From Cryptomeria japonica (taxonomy: Eukaryota; Streptophyta; Pinopsida; Cupressales; Cupressaceae), in NCBI RefSeq assembly GCF_030272615.1, contig NC_081409.1:618435255-618499254 (forward strand): a stretch of DNA of 64,000 bases, written 5' to 3'. The notes under the pieces are model-generated. The model made no database searches. It saw only the letters and a program-made list of their open reading frames with translations, and was not told the origin of the DNA. This document shows, one piece after another, positions 45,058-56,972 of this stretch. A program made the translations under genes and the position numbers. The stretch's first letter is position 1; each line of letters opens with the position of its first letter.

Positions 45058-46155
45058 TTGAATCATTCTGAAAATCAGATAATTGGAAACAAATTTAAAG
45101 GAGTTATGACAAGAGGAAGATTGGCAAATGAAGAGGTATGCCTTATTTCTCAAATTGAACCATCATCTGTTAATGAGGCATGTGAAGATAAATTTTGGAT
45201 TAAAGCTATGGAAGAAGAATTAGAACAAATTGAGAAAAATAATACTTGGACATTAGTTCCCCGGCCTAAAGATAAAAATGTAATTGGAACAAAATGGGTA
45301 TTCAGAAACAAACTTAATGAAGATGGTAAGGTTGTCAGAAATAAAGCAAGACTAGTGTGTAAGGGATATTCTCAGAAAGAAGGAGTTGATTACAATGAAA
45401 CCTTTGCATCGGTAGCTAGAATTGAGACAGTCAAATTATTCTTGGCTTTTGCAGCTCACACGAATTACAAAGTTTATCAAATGGATATTAAATGTGCATT
45501 CTTTAATGAAGATCTTGAAGAGGAAGTCTATATTGAACAACCTGATGGATTTTCTTTGATAGATGACAATGATATGGTTTGCAGGTTAAGAAAAGCTCTG
45601 TATGGACTGAAACAAGCCCCAAGAGCTTGGTATGCAAGGCTGGATAAGTATCTTTTAAAGATTGGTTTTACTAAAGGAAATGTAGACAATAATTTATATT
45701 ACAAAATAACTAATGATGATATCTTGATTATAGAAGTATTCGTTGATGATATAATCTTTGGAGGAGAAGATGGATTATGTAAGGAATTTTCTATTAAAAT
45801 GCAGCAATAATTTGAAATGTCTATGATTGGAGAAATAAAATTCTTTTTAGGATTGCAGATTTCACAGACTAACAAACGTATATTTTTGAGTCAATCCAAG
45901 TACTTGAAAGAGTTACTAAAGAAATTTGGGATGGAGAACTCTAAACCGGTAAGCACACCTATGACTACAAATGACAAATTATCTCAAAGGGATGAATCTA
46001 CACCTGTCAACCCAACTAGATACAAATCTATGATAGGAGGTTTACTGTATTTGACACAAACCAAAGCTGATATTATGAATGTAGTATGTATTGTTTCTAG
46101 ATTTCAAAGTAATCCTAGAGAAAATCATGAATCCGCTATAAAAAGGATTTTTTGA
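45058..46155 (+). pseudogene. pol: Reverse transcriptase of the copia element
   Basis: NNTWTLVPRPKDKNVIGTKW, VRNKARLVCKGYSQKEGVDY, YQMDIKCAFFNEDLEEEVYI, YGLKQAPRAWYARLD and the catalytic EVFVDDIIFGG (VDD) are all present, then EIKFFLGLQI and PTRYKSMIGGLLYL. Breaks: TAA 45808 and TGA 46153, the latter from a probable CGA codon in KRIFRYLQG. Confidence 0.92.
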
Positions 46156-46692
46156 TACTTACAAGGCACTGCAAATCTTGGATTATGGTATCCTAGAGAT
46201 GAAAATTTTGATCTATGTGCATACACAGATGCAAATTGGGCAGGAGATGTGGATGATAGAAAAAGCACCACCGGTGGAGCATTCTTTCTTGGAAAGAGAT
46301 TAGTTTCTTGGTTGAGTAAGAAAGAGAGTTGTACATCTTTATCAACAGCAGAATTAGAATATGTTGCAGCAACAACTAACTATACATAGGTACTATGGCT
46401 TAAGCAAATGTTGAAAGACATAAAGGTAATATGCAAGGAACCTATTACTATATATTGTGATAACACTGCAGCAATTGATATATCTAAGAATGCAGTATTA
46501 CATTCTAAAACAAATTATGTTTCTATCAAACTGAATTTTCTAATGGAAAAAGTTGAGAAAAAAGAGATAAAACTGGTTTATGTTAACACTAAAGAACAAC
46601 TTGCAGATATTTTCACAAAACCTTTGCCTGAGGAGACTTTTGAATATCTCAGAGATCAACTTGGAGTCATACCACCACCAATAGAGACTTAG
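46156..46692 (+). pseudogene. pol: RNase H of the copia element
   Basis: LCAYTDANWAGDVDDRKSTT has the first Asp; SLSTAELEYVAATT has the Glu; IYCDNTAAIDISKN has the next Asp; VNTKEQLADIFTKPLP is the conserved C-terminus. A TAG at 46387 lies in YTQVLWLKQ. The frame ends with TAG at 46690. Confidence 0.9.
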
Positions 46693-47074
46693 ATAGTTGA
46701 TGATTGTCATCAACCAACAAAATTAAAAGACAAATCTTTTACTCCGGTCTTTGATGAGGAAGCTACTTCTCAGGGGGGGTAGTTGGTATATTGAATTGAT
46801 TGGTATTTTGTATATGAACTTGGTATTATTATAACTTTGGCATTTGATGTCAAAGGGGGAGAGATATCTATGGAAAAACACATTATCTTTTAATGAGGGA
46901 ATAACACATGTTGCTCCCGGGGGGAGAGATTGTTGTTTGAGAGAGACTATTACTCTCTGTATTCTGGTTATAATCTTTTTGGAGAGATTGTTGGTTTTTG
47001 GTTTTTGGCAATTTTGTTTTGGCACTTTGATGGTTTTTCCATCTTGTGTTGCCATCAATGCCAAAGGGGGAGAT
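46693..47074 (+). other. 3' untranslated region with three polypurine tracts
   Basis: TCAAAGGGGGAGAGA (46850-46864), CGGGGGGAGAGATTGTTG (46918-46935) and CCAAAGGGGGAGAT (47061-47074), the last directly before the LTR. No ORF: there is no envelope-like gene. Confidence 0.85.
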
Positions 47075-48238
47075 TGTTGGTATTTTGGTATGGTTTTGTC
47101 ATTGATGTCAACACCTACTAAAACACTAGCACTTTGGAGATCCAGCAACACTCATTGGCAAGTAAGTAACTATTGTGCAGTTACTAGTATATGGTTCATC
47201 GGCATGATATAATGATCACTGGCACTTGGAATGATATGGAAGACACTTGGTAATGATGAAGACATCATGTGGATACTTTGTTTTGAATAATTAATCATTA
47301 GTATATTCATATTTGCATATTTGCTTTTACCAGCAAATAGGTCTAGGGTTACCTAGGGTAACACTGGCAAGTTTATCTTTTCCAGATCAGCATGGCACAC
47401 TATGGAGATGATTTATTATTGTTGTAAATGCTTTAAGCCAACATGTTTAATTAGTTATTGCATTAGATATTATATTGTTTGTAAAATGAATTTATTGTAA
47501 TATCTTGTAGAGCCGACCTACTAAAATTGGTCTTAGGTTATGGTATAAATGTAAGATCTTATTTGTAAGATCGAATGTGGAATGCAAAAAAGAATTGTGA
47601 GAAGGTATATGCGAGATTAAGCAGAGCTATACATGAAGACATCATTTGAAGATAAGATCTTATTTGTAAGATCGAATGTGGAATGCAAAAAAGAATTGTG
47701 AGAAGGTATATGCGAGATTAAGCAGAGCTATACACGAAGACATCATTTGAAGGTGAAGCTAGGTTTTTGTGGAAGCATATCAGCATTACACCGGTATTGA
47801 ATCCAACATATGAAGATGCTATTTTGTGTAGTACATTCTTATTGGATTTAACCATCCAACTGTAGTCAGTGTGACTCCCATTCTGTGATTGAGAAGTGAG
47901 CTCTAGGCTATTGGCCTTTCTGCATGTGCAAACCCCATTTATGTACACTTACTATCTGCAGTAGTATCATCTGATTGTGGGTAAGGTTTCCCATCGTGGT
48001 TTTTCCCCTTACAGGGTTTCAACGTACAAATATTGGTGTTATATATTGTGGATGACCTTGTGTTTAAGTTTCATGCATTAATCTTTACTGGTATAGCAAT
48101 TAATTGTTAACACTGTTTACTGGCATACTTAACTGGTTTACTAGTATTAAGCATTAATTTGGTTAAGTTATTTTGGGTTTGAATTTATCTGACAATTGAT
48201 TCACCCCCCCCCCTCTTAGTTGTCTCTAGGACTTAACA
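47075..48238 (+). repeat. 3' LTR of the copia element
   Basis: 1164 bp; starts TGTTGGTATTTTGG and ends GACTTAACA. It is longer than its partner mainly because of a 101-bp tandem duplication (47552-47751) and an insertion near 47140-47160. Confidence 0.9.
47552..47751 (+). repeat. 101-bp tandem duplication in the 3' LTR
   Basis: Unit 1 at 47552-47652 and unit 2 from 47653, almost identical (one T/C difference seen). The 5' LTR has a single copy (about 41909-42007). Confidence 0.9.
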
Positions 48239-48243
48239 TACAT
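48239..48243. repeat. Target site duplication TACAT (right)
   Basis: Partner of TACAC at 41459-41463. Confidence 0.8.
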
Positions 48244-50043
48244 AGTTTTGATAACTTTTGTGCTAATTTGAAGCAATATGGTGGATTTGGATCATTTAGA
48301 TATGTTAAATATGAATCCAGATTTGATGTAGAAAAGAGACAAATAGAAGAAGCTGTAATATGCACACTTTGAAAATTCTGATTGGTCCCATTGGAAGTAA
48401 CTAACTCTCTTCCAAAAGAATTATATTTGCATATTGATAATAGGTGGAAATATGCCATGGACTCGGAAAAGAAGATGATAGAAAGAAGTCTGGTACATCT
48501 TTTTCCAGACATGTTGGTAGATGATATCACTGAACATCTGACAAACTACCACTCAGACTTCCTAGTCAAGCAAAGAGCCTTGAAATTGATAAATGGATTT
48601 TATTTGGATGTAGAGAATGAGACCAAGAAAAAATGCCAAGAAATATTTTGAATCAAGAATGATGATGAGCAAGTTGAAGTTGAAATAGTTGATGTTACCG
48701 AGGAAGATCCTAATATCACTGAGCAAGACCTTGCTGACACTATACAAATTGATGAGGATATCATGGACAACAAGGCACCTAAACAAGAAATGATATAAGG
48801 GAATGCATATGCCAAACTGGTATCCAGTGAGTCAGTTTTGGAGCAAGTTCAGCCCTATCCTCTGGTCACTCAGCCTATTTCAACCAAGGCCCCTCAGGAT
48901 ACTGAACAAGGAACAGAAGGTCACAAGTCTACAGAAGGAGAAATTGCTTCTTAGGCCACCAAAGGACAGACATCTCAAGCCCCTTCTAGCACTGAAAATG
49001 TTACAACCGAGACCCCAAGCACAGAAGCACCAACAGACACAACAAAGGTTACATCAGAGGTTCAAGAAATTGATAAAAGTGTTGCCTCTACCGAGCAACC
49101 TACCAAGGGTCAACAAGCCTCACAAGCCATTGTGTTAGTTCAACTAGTGAAAGGTAAAGAAAAGAAGATGAAAAAGCATAGTTTCAAAATAGATTTATCA
49201 AAACCAATAGTGTTGCCGAATGTAGACATATCTAAACTAAAAGGGAAAGCACTCATTGACTTTGGTGAACTATGCAAAGCCAAAGTAGAACAAGAGAAAC
49301 AAATGGCTATTCAAAAGAAAAACAAAGTACTTTAGAAGGTGAAAGCACTATTAAAATATATGCTACCTGAAGCTACAGTGACAACAGCTGCAGCCATCCA
49401 TATTCAACTGGATGAACTCCTAACCAAAATTGAGACATCTGGAGTAGACACATCTGGATATTTGAGCAAGTTGAAGGACAAAGAGCTCACTGCTAAAATG
49501 ATTGAAGAGGTACAGAAAGCTATTGCTATTGGCAAAGTACAACTTGTCAAATTTATTGTTGAGTTGTCCCCTCAAGTCAAGCACATTCTTTATTTATTTC
49601 AGAAACTCTGTACATTTTCTTTATTCATTAAAGATATCAAAAATAAAACAGAAGTGATTGAGAAAGAGATCACCGATCTCTCAAATAAGTTGACCACTGA
49701 GCCAAACTCTATTCAGAATTTCTACACCAAGCTACAAAAGCTCATGGCTCAACAATTGGAACTTAGGAATGAAGAGCACAAGATAAGGATGGACATAATG
49801 ACTCTTCAGACATTATTCATTCCTCATCTTTCATCCATCCAAGAACAGATCAACAAGGATACCTCCCTATCCACTCAACAAGAGGGAAGCACCTTAGATG
49901 GACTAATTTCGCTGCTAGCTGACATTACAACTCATAATTCACTCATGGACAGTGTCAAGGATTCCCTCTCTGCCGCTCTCACCGATGCAAGGACAAAGTA
50001 CAAATCCATTTTTTACCAGTTGCCTCCATCGAATGGTAACTAA
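48244..50043 (+). pseudogene. ORF2 C-terminal part of the array unit
   Basis: Continues the frame broken at 41463: FGSFRYVKYESRFDVEKRQI, then LPKELYLHIDNRWKYAMDSE (matches DSLFKALDNKWRIAIEKE near 61350-61400), LVHLFPDMLVDDITEHL, a Thr/Ser/Gln-rich stretch, VKGKEKKMKKHSFKIDLSKP and a coiled coil to QLPPSNGN and TAA at 50041. Stops near 48372, 48649 (TGA), 48796 (TAA) and 49333 (TAG). About 600 residues; with the N-terminal part ORF2 is about 1,125 codons. Function unknown. Confidence 0.75.
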
Positions 50044-50403
50044 GTTTTGATGTTTGTCAAAAAGGGGGAGAATAGTATCAAAGGGGCAGAATAGTATCAA
50101 AGTATACAGGGGGAGTATACCGAGCAGGATAGAGTATTCAAATGCACAGTTAACTTTGACAGTGAATAGAGCAGTGAACCAAGCAGTGACAACCAAGCAG
50201 TTAATACAGAACATTGATCACCGAGCATGCAAAATCAGAATTTTGTACAGTATATTGATAAGGGGAGTATATCTGAATATACTATTTTATTGACAAATGT
50301 ATATACTATCTATGTAGTCAAATTTTGTAAGTATATAGATTTTTGAGTTATGACTTTGAAAGTAGTTTTGTCAAACATCTCAACTAATGTCAAAAGGGGA
50401 TAT
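50044..50403 (+). other. Repeated polypurine tracts before the right LTR
   Basis: AAAAAGGGGGAGAATAG and a nearby degenerate copy AAAGGGGCAGAATAG (a local duplication absent from 36403-36742), CAGGGGGAGTATACC, AAGGGGAGTATATC and AAAAGGGGATAT at the LTR. Confidence 0.75.
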
Positions 50404-51608
50404 TGTTACTACTTATTAAGTTGGCATTAGTTTTATGTCCAAAGTCATTCTATATACTCTAGTCAGTTACTACTACTGAAACATTCAGTCGGTATGCACA
50501 GAGCAGTCAGTTATAGAAGAAAGTAGCCACAGAGCCTAGTATACACCGAGCTGTCTACCAAGTAACACTGTATGTCTACCGAGCAGCAATAATGATACAC
50601 CAATTTGATATACACTGAGTGAAACGTGTTACCAGATTCATTGAACCTAGACACACATGTGGAAACATGTTACAAGATTAAGGAACAAAGAACCGTTATC
50701 ACATTGGAAATTGCACTTAAAGATTGTGTATGATTTTGAGGTCATCTATCCAATGAAATATTTTGTATGGTTATTCATTCGATAAATCATGTTTGTAAGA
50801 TCGAAGTAATGAACCAGATCATCGACATAAGAGATCTATTTATATAGCATGGATTAGGTTCAGAATATAAAGAGAGATATAGAGGTATGTGTGTATAAGT
50901 GTGAAGACAGACATATGTGAAAAGAAAAATCATAAGAAAGCACTGAGTGTCATGACTGTTACAGAGACATAGAGGTCACCGAGAAGGATTTCAGAGAACA
51001 GTCAAGGAACAAAGTAAACAGAAGGGTTTACCGAGTTATTCTATGGGTTACCGAGGTATGCTATAAGCAAGGTGATCTCATTTTGAGCACATAGAATCTG
51101 CTATAACATTTCAGATGTAAAGTTTTAGATATTTGTAAGGATTTTATTATAATATTTTGAAGTTGTAAGAGAAACCTTTAACAGGGTAAAAGACTCTAAC
51201 AAATTCTATAAATTGTAAAGCCTTTAACCAGGTGCAACATTTAGAATAAGTGTTGTAAAATCCTTTAGCAAGGTAGATCTAAAGATCTTGATACTCCTAA
51301 CAAGGTAAGCTATCAGAAATAGCTAAACAGGTAGCTCTGACCGAGCACTCTTTATTATTGCAGTAGTGAAGTTGTGGGTGCCATCCCCACCATAGTTTTT
51401 CTCTCTAACCAAGATTTTCTGCGTAACCAAAATATATGTGTTATGGAGTGAATCATGTATGATTGTTATTCATTTGTTTTAGCTTTATGTTATGTTACAA
51501 TAGTTTTTGGTTTATGCATAATAGTAAAGATATTGTTTAAGAAAGGATTTGAAGTACCGATTCACCCCTTCCCTCTCAGTACATTAACTTTCCATATTGG
51601 GCCTAACA
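50404..51608 (+). repeat. Right LTR of the array
   Basis: 1205 bp, starts TGTTACTACTTATT and ends GGCCTAACA. The following base sequence is not a primer site, so this is the true right end. Confidence 0.9.
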
Positions 51609-54600
51609 ACCTGTAACTGTATGATATAATCCTCGTAAGCTATTCTACTATACATTTTCAAATTTGTGGGACCTTCTTAGCAATAGTATGTTTATCTATT
51701 GCTTTGTGTTTGCTAAATTAGCCTCATGTAGGCCTAAAACATCCATTTTAAATATTAGCAGTGGTAAAAATGCAATCCTCGATAGTTTGGTTCTTTGTCT
51801 TTCTATAGAGAATGACAATTTTAGTATTTTTTGAGTTTTGAGACCCTTTTTGATATGAGGGTATATAGATTTGTTTCCTCCTAATGCTATCCATTTTGAA
51901 TTTTCTCTTTATTTGCAACCAACTTTTGGTCATTAGATCATACCCTAATTCTCATTTTTTTAACCATTGTTATTCCTGACTTTCGGTCGTGATATATGCA
52001 AGATGTGACACTATAGTCACATAAAGTTATCTACGACTCAAAACCCTACCAAGTATGATAGAGAAGAAGGATAAATGATAAATAAGAGACAAGAAAAGAG
52101 ACTCAAAGCATGAAATCAATTAGATAGAGGATTCAAGTTTCTTGACAGTCATAGTAAGGTTAGATACAAGGCAAAGACAGTGAACAAACACCTTATAATT
52201 GTTTTAAAAGTGATTGAATAATCCAAATTCTCAACTCTTTATTTAAGGGAAGAACACAATAAGGTTAGTGCATAGTAGTTTTGATGTTTCCTCTACTTGA
52301 TACCATTGAGGATAGCACTAGAGTGACTAACAGTTTCATAAGGAATGACTCATTATGTGACTCAACCCAATACAACATGGTATTTAGACACTTGGAGACT
52401 TTGTGTACACTCCCATAAGTGTCAAGGAATGCTTGGCTCTTGGGTTAATAACAATCTAAAGGACAGTATTAGGAAGGTTTTAAACTCTACTCTACAAAGC
52501 TAGTGAGACAAAAAAAAAATATTTCCTTCTACTCCTAGTAACTTTCAAAACTATCAAGTGGTTCTATGTTTAAAAGAAATTATAACTCTATTTGACCACC
52601 ATTACCATCCTCCCAAAGTAACACAAAATTCTAGAGGGAATACTTAATAGGGAACTTGAGCTAGGTTGTCTTTAAATTGTGTATAAGCCCGAGATACCTA
52701 GCAAATGGTCTTCATAAATGGTTCAACTGAGAAGTTACTTCAAGAGGTGTTGAAGTAGACACTGAATCTCTCTTTCCATGCAAGGATAACTCAATCCCAA
52801 AAGAAGATTACACTTAGCAAGGTGTTTTGGCCAATCAAGGGTAATCTGCCCTTTAGACTGTCTTATGACTGCATTAAACATGAAACAAGATTTTCCCTCT
52901 CTTCTTATTTGTACTGACCATTGAGGAGTGTTTTGTATTGGTTATAAACTTCATTTAGACTTTGTATTCCTTCTTAAGACTCCACACAAGTTCCTAAATT
53001 TGTCTTTGAGGTAAAACCTCACCAAAACCAATAATTCTCAGCCTTAAGCACTGTATTTTGTCTATAGTCTAGTTGGATAGTCAACAAAAGGTATCTATTC
53101 ATGTACGGGATGGTGTCTAGAGTGGATTTAAGTTGTGATACAAATCCCCCCTTCAAGCCTTTCTGCTCAAAATGTTGGCATGCAACCACACACCGAGTAT
53201 GAGGGTTTTACAAGGGTTTAAGCAGTGTAATAAAGACTATGAACTAAGTCTTGTTCTTCAACCAAGCAAAACACTTGTTAGGCATGACAAGAACATATCA
53301 ATCACATGTTTTAATCATAAAAGAGACTTCCTTTGGAGGAATATCACAAATTTTAGTTGATTGTTGCTATCAATAATTGAGATTTTGTCAAGAATGGCAC
53401 AGGTTCACTATGTAAAGTAGTGTAAATAGCCTGAATAATGATGAAATAGAAAGGAGTTTCAATGAGTTGAGTATCAATAGTATCCCATGACCTCCCAACA
53501 ATTTACTTCATCCAGCATCCTCCCATACACCATGTAATTACAAAATCACTTCATGCATGGACTAATACATGTTGATATCAATCCTTTATCTGCCCCAAAA
53601 CCATGTCAAACCTTATTGCAAGAAGCTACACCTATGGAGTAAGAAATAAGGCATAGAAACAACACACATTTATAAATCCTAGCCCAATCCACCATCGGAT
53701 TGCTAAGTTTTACATTTTTCTTGCACTCAGTTTACCTAGGTAGGGTTTTCACTGGTTTTTACAAAAAATGAGATATCTAACACAAATCAGAATGAAAAAT
53801 TGAAAAACTCAAACCAAAATGAACTAGATTAAATGAAAATTTACTCTCAATCATTTTTCAATCATGAGAATGAACAAGATTTGATGCACAACGTGTGCTT
53901 TAGACTAAAAAGCCAAAAAACTAGGCAAAAAAGTAAATTTCTTCATGCAAAACTTGCTCTTCAACCAAAAAGTCTATACAATATGGCTTCATTTGACCTA
54001 AATAAGCCTTAGGATCTTGAAATTAACTAACAAGGTCCAAAAAAATGGCTTTTAAACTTCCTTTACTTGATTTTTTTATATTTTTTGCATTTTTGGAAAA
54101 AGTTGCTTGGACTAAATGACCCAAAATCTAAAAGTATTATTGAAAATGGCTTAAATAGGACCTAGAACACATTTTAGGATTAAAAAAAATCTAAAATTTC
54201 ACTTTTGACAAATTTTCCTCAGTTGGAGCTAGGCAGGCTAAAACAGGCCCTGCAACAAAACCTAAATAGTATAAAGTCAAGTAGGAATCAAATATATAGT
54301 GCAACCATTAAAATATTAATGATCATAAATTTTGAAGAGGCCCACAAAAATGCAGAGACAACCCAAGGTGATAAAATAGGCAATGATAAATTCCAATTGT
54401 AGAAATTTGTCAAGAATTTGTCAATGTATTGGCAATAGTTGTTTAGTATGTTTGTGTCGCATGTTTTTGTGAAGGACACTATGTTGAAGGGAGTGTCATG
54501 TTGTCTTTTTAAGGGTTGTTGATTTGTCAATGAAGGTGTAAGGTTGTTGTTGTAAGAGTACAAGGTTGTTCAAGAGTTGTGAGGCCAGTTTGTGACTTCA

Positions 54601-55439
54601 AGTGAATTGAGTAGGCAAAGTTATTGTTCTTGGAAGGTTGGTTGAGTCAGCAAGTTAATTTCTATTGAGGCCTAATGCTTGAGGCCTAGCTATTGAGGGT
54701 ATTGAGGAAGATTGGGAATAGTGTGTTTTGGTGAAGAAACATGATGTGAGAAGTTTGATGCAGAGGCATGGGTAGAACTCAATATTTCATATTAGGACAG
54801 CAACCACACTGATTAGGCAAGCTAAATAAGGTCTCTCCAATGTTTAGGATACACAAGGAAGCATTAGGAAGTTATTCAACTTGGTAGGGAATGACAAAAA
54901 ATGTCCTTTCTTAGTCATGTAAGTATGCATGAGCATGGGAATGGATAGCTACTTTCCTTTTAGACTAGGGTCTATGACTCTCAATGGTGTTCATCCTAAA
55001 AGTATATGTAATATCATTCACTTGCATCCAAGGTGTGACTGAGAATTTTGTCTTACTTGTCACTGATTTGGATAGTATTAAGAGGATCCTATAAGGATGA
55101 CTATCACCATACTCTCGACGACTTCACAAAATTGATAATGAATTCACATTAGACACTCATGGATTACCCCAATTAGACATTAGTCAACTTAAGATATGAT
55201 ACAAGGATTGCATACCACAAAACCATTAGCATATAACCTGCTCTAAATCACCACAAAGCCATTAGATATGTTTTGAGATGAAAAAGAAGAGTTAAATGGT
55301 TTTGGTTCAATTTGCATTATTTCTATGTTCAAGTAATTTAATTTGGTATATTATACCGAAACATCATTTCATGACTAACACTTCAGCTTCTATATAACTA
55401 GTTTTATAGCCCAATTTTTTTGTTTGTGAAGGAAGACCA
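51609..55439. other. Relic sequence, nothing recognised
   Basis: AT-rich, with only short frames on both strands and no shared repeat I could find apart from a weak TTTGATGCAGAGGCATGGG at about 54757. Confidence 0.4.
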
Positions 55440-56555
55440 TGTCAGATAATATCAGCGAACAACAAAATAAGGAGACAATTGCTAGATTGTGGTCTAACTT
55501 GAAAATAAAAGGTGATGGAAAATGTTATTGTCCCTGCAAAATTTGTAAGGGGTTAAATACTAGAAGACTTCTAATCAAAACAACTAAGAAACACATAAAG
55601 AAGAAGGAAAAAAAATAAGAAGGAGAAAGTATGAAAAGAAGAAGGAAAATAAACACATAAAGGTTGGAAAGAATAGAAGACATAATTACAAGTTAGGAAT
55701 GGATATGAATGAGGGGTTAAATAACAACAAAAAAAAATCAAGAATATACAACAAAAACAAGGGATGATAAGGGATTAAGAAGTGAAATAGAAAATGAAGA
55801 AGCTAAGCTAGAAGAAAATTTAGGGGTAGTAGTAGAAGACAAAGAAATTTGTCCTAAAAAGATCAGAAAGAATGGGTTAGAGGAGAGATCAGAAAAAAGT
55901 AAAGAAGTAGCTATTGGCATAGTAGTGATTGAAGAGAATGATTGAAAAGACATGCAAGATGGAAAAATTATAGTGAAGGAATTAGAAAGAGGAGTAGCCA
56001 ATAATTATAAGTAGGAAGATTTGTGGATCCAATTTGCAATAATAGAGCAATAGTGGAAAGACAAACTTGAAAGCATGAAGACAAGTGGAGTTACGAAGGA
56101 CTCATATTTGTATATTTAAGTTTCAAAGGATTAAATTCTTATAGTGATGCATGAAGATTTGACCATGGAGGAAGAGTGGCTGGAAAAGATGTTGGATGAG
56201 GAGGTGGAGTGTGAGACTAAAATTGTAGGTACAACAGAACTAACTATTGATGATAATGAAATACAAATGTATGGGGTGAGTGATTTTGAAAACATGGAGA
56301 ACTTTAATCTCAATCTATTCATTTATGATGTTTTGTGTATGGATGAAAGGATGAGAAGAGCTTGGGGAAGGATGATAGATAATGGAGATAACTTCATAAG
56401 AGTGGATTAGAGACATAGACAACAATGTTGGATGGATATGTTAGATGAGCCAAAGCGATGTTAGAAGAAGTGGAAGAAAAATAATACAAGAGGGTAGTAT
56501 TGAATTGTTACTCCCATGTGTAGGAGCACATGATTTCTTTTGTACCATGGGAGTT
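55440..56555 (+). pseudogene. 3' internal region of a family 7 element (copy B), with Cys-motif peptide
   Basis: An ATG at 55440 opens a frame with SEQQNKETIARLWSNLKIKG, then DGKCYCPCKICKG and a basic tail (TTKKHIKKKEKK). After several stops, acidic frames follow to 56410 (LDEEVECETKIVGTTELTID, IQMYGVSDFENMENFNLN). C-x-C-x2-C suggests a metal-binding tip, but I recognise no family. It ends at CCATGGGAG just before a TGATGCAAGAG LTR start. Confidence 0.4.
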
Positions 56556-56972
56556 TGATGCAAGAGCATTGGGTTAACCTAGTTTTTTTGGTATTATTTT
56601 TATTTTTGATTGGAAAAAATTATGTTTTGATAGATACAAATTCGGTCGCCACATGGATAGGAAGCTAGATAGTTTAAAAAGAATAATTAGTTGCCTATGA
56701 AAAGGGATGATGGATGGTTGAGGACAGTTAGAAATGGATGGTTATGTAAGAGATAATGAACTAGGAATTAAAAGGGGTAAACATACGCAAAAGGTTGGTC
56801 GGGTCAGAAGAGGTGAGATAGGCTGAACAAATGGAATGGTCTTGGATGGGAAGTAAGCCCCTATTTAAATGTAGAGAAAACTAATTAGTTTGAGAACAAG
56901 GAAAACCCATTACATAATGGTTGTAGCATGAAGGCCGACAAGAAGAGGTTGTGGAAGACCAATGCAAGACGA
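56556..56972 (+). repeat. Family 7 LTR, copy B (cut by nested element)
   Basis: TGATGCAAGAGCATTGGG follows a purine tract, so this is a 3' LTR start. 56591-56970 aligns with 11219-11600. The remaining LTR should lie beyond the window, after the nested element. Confidence 0.6.
56968..56972. repeat. Probable target site duplication GACGA (left)
   Basis: The five bases before the LTR; the partner would be beyond 64000. Confidence 0.5.

Larger units (their letters stand above)
41464..48238 (+). mobile_element. Autonomous-type Sirevirus-lineage Ty1/copia element (inactive)
   Basis: LTRs 41464-42489 and 47075-48238, an initiator-Met primer site, and one unbroken frame for gag, protease, integrase, RT and RNase H (42547-46692) interrupted only by point stops. 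Multiple AAAGGGGGAGA tracts precede the 3' LTR. Integrase before RT makes it Ty1/copia; the repeated polypurine tracts and LTR style suggest Sirevirus. It is inserted in ORF2 of the array unit; removing it and one target copy restores that frame. Stops and an integrase Glu-to-Lys change make it inactive. Confidence 0.9.
35106..51608 (+). mobile_element. Tandem array of a pol-less Sirevirus-type family (partial unit, LTR, full unit, LTR)
   Basis: 35106-36742 is the 3' part of an internal region; then come LTR 36743-37947, a complete internal region 37948-50403 interrupted at 41464-48243, and LTR 50404-51608. Both LTRs are 1205 bp. The 3' internal segments 35106-36742 and 48746-50403 are closely similar. 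Internal sequence directly abutting the left LTR, polypurine tract included, means two units share that LTR. No pol genes are present. Confidence 0.85.

Noticed and set aside
54750-54790. TTTGATGCAGAGGCATGGG as a second family 7 LTR start
   Set aside because: Only about 20 bases resemble 56553-56573, and the following sequence does not align.
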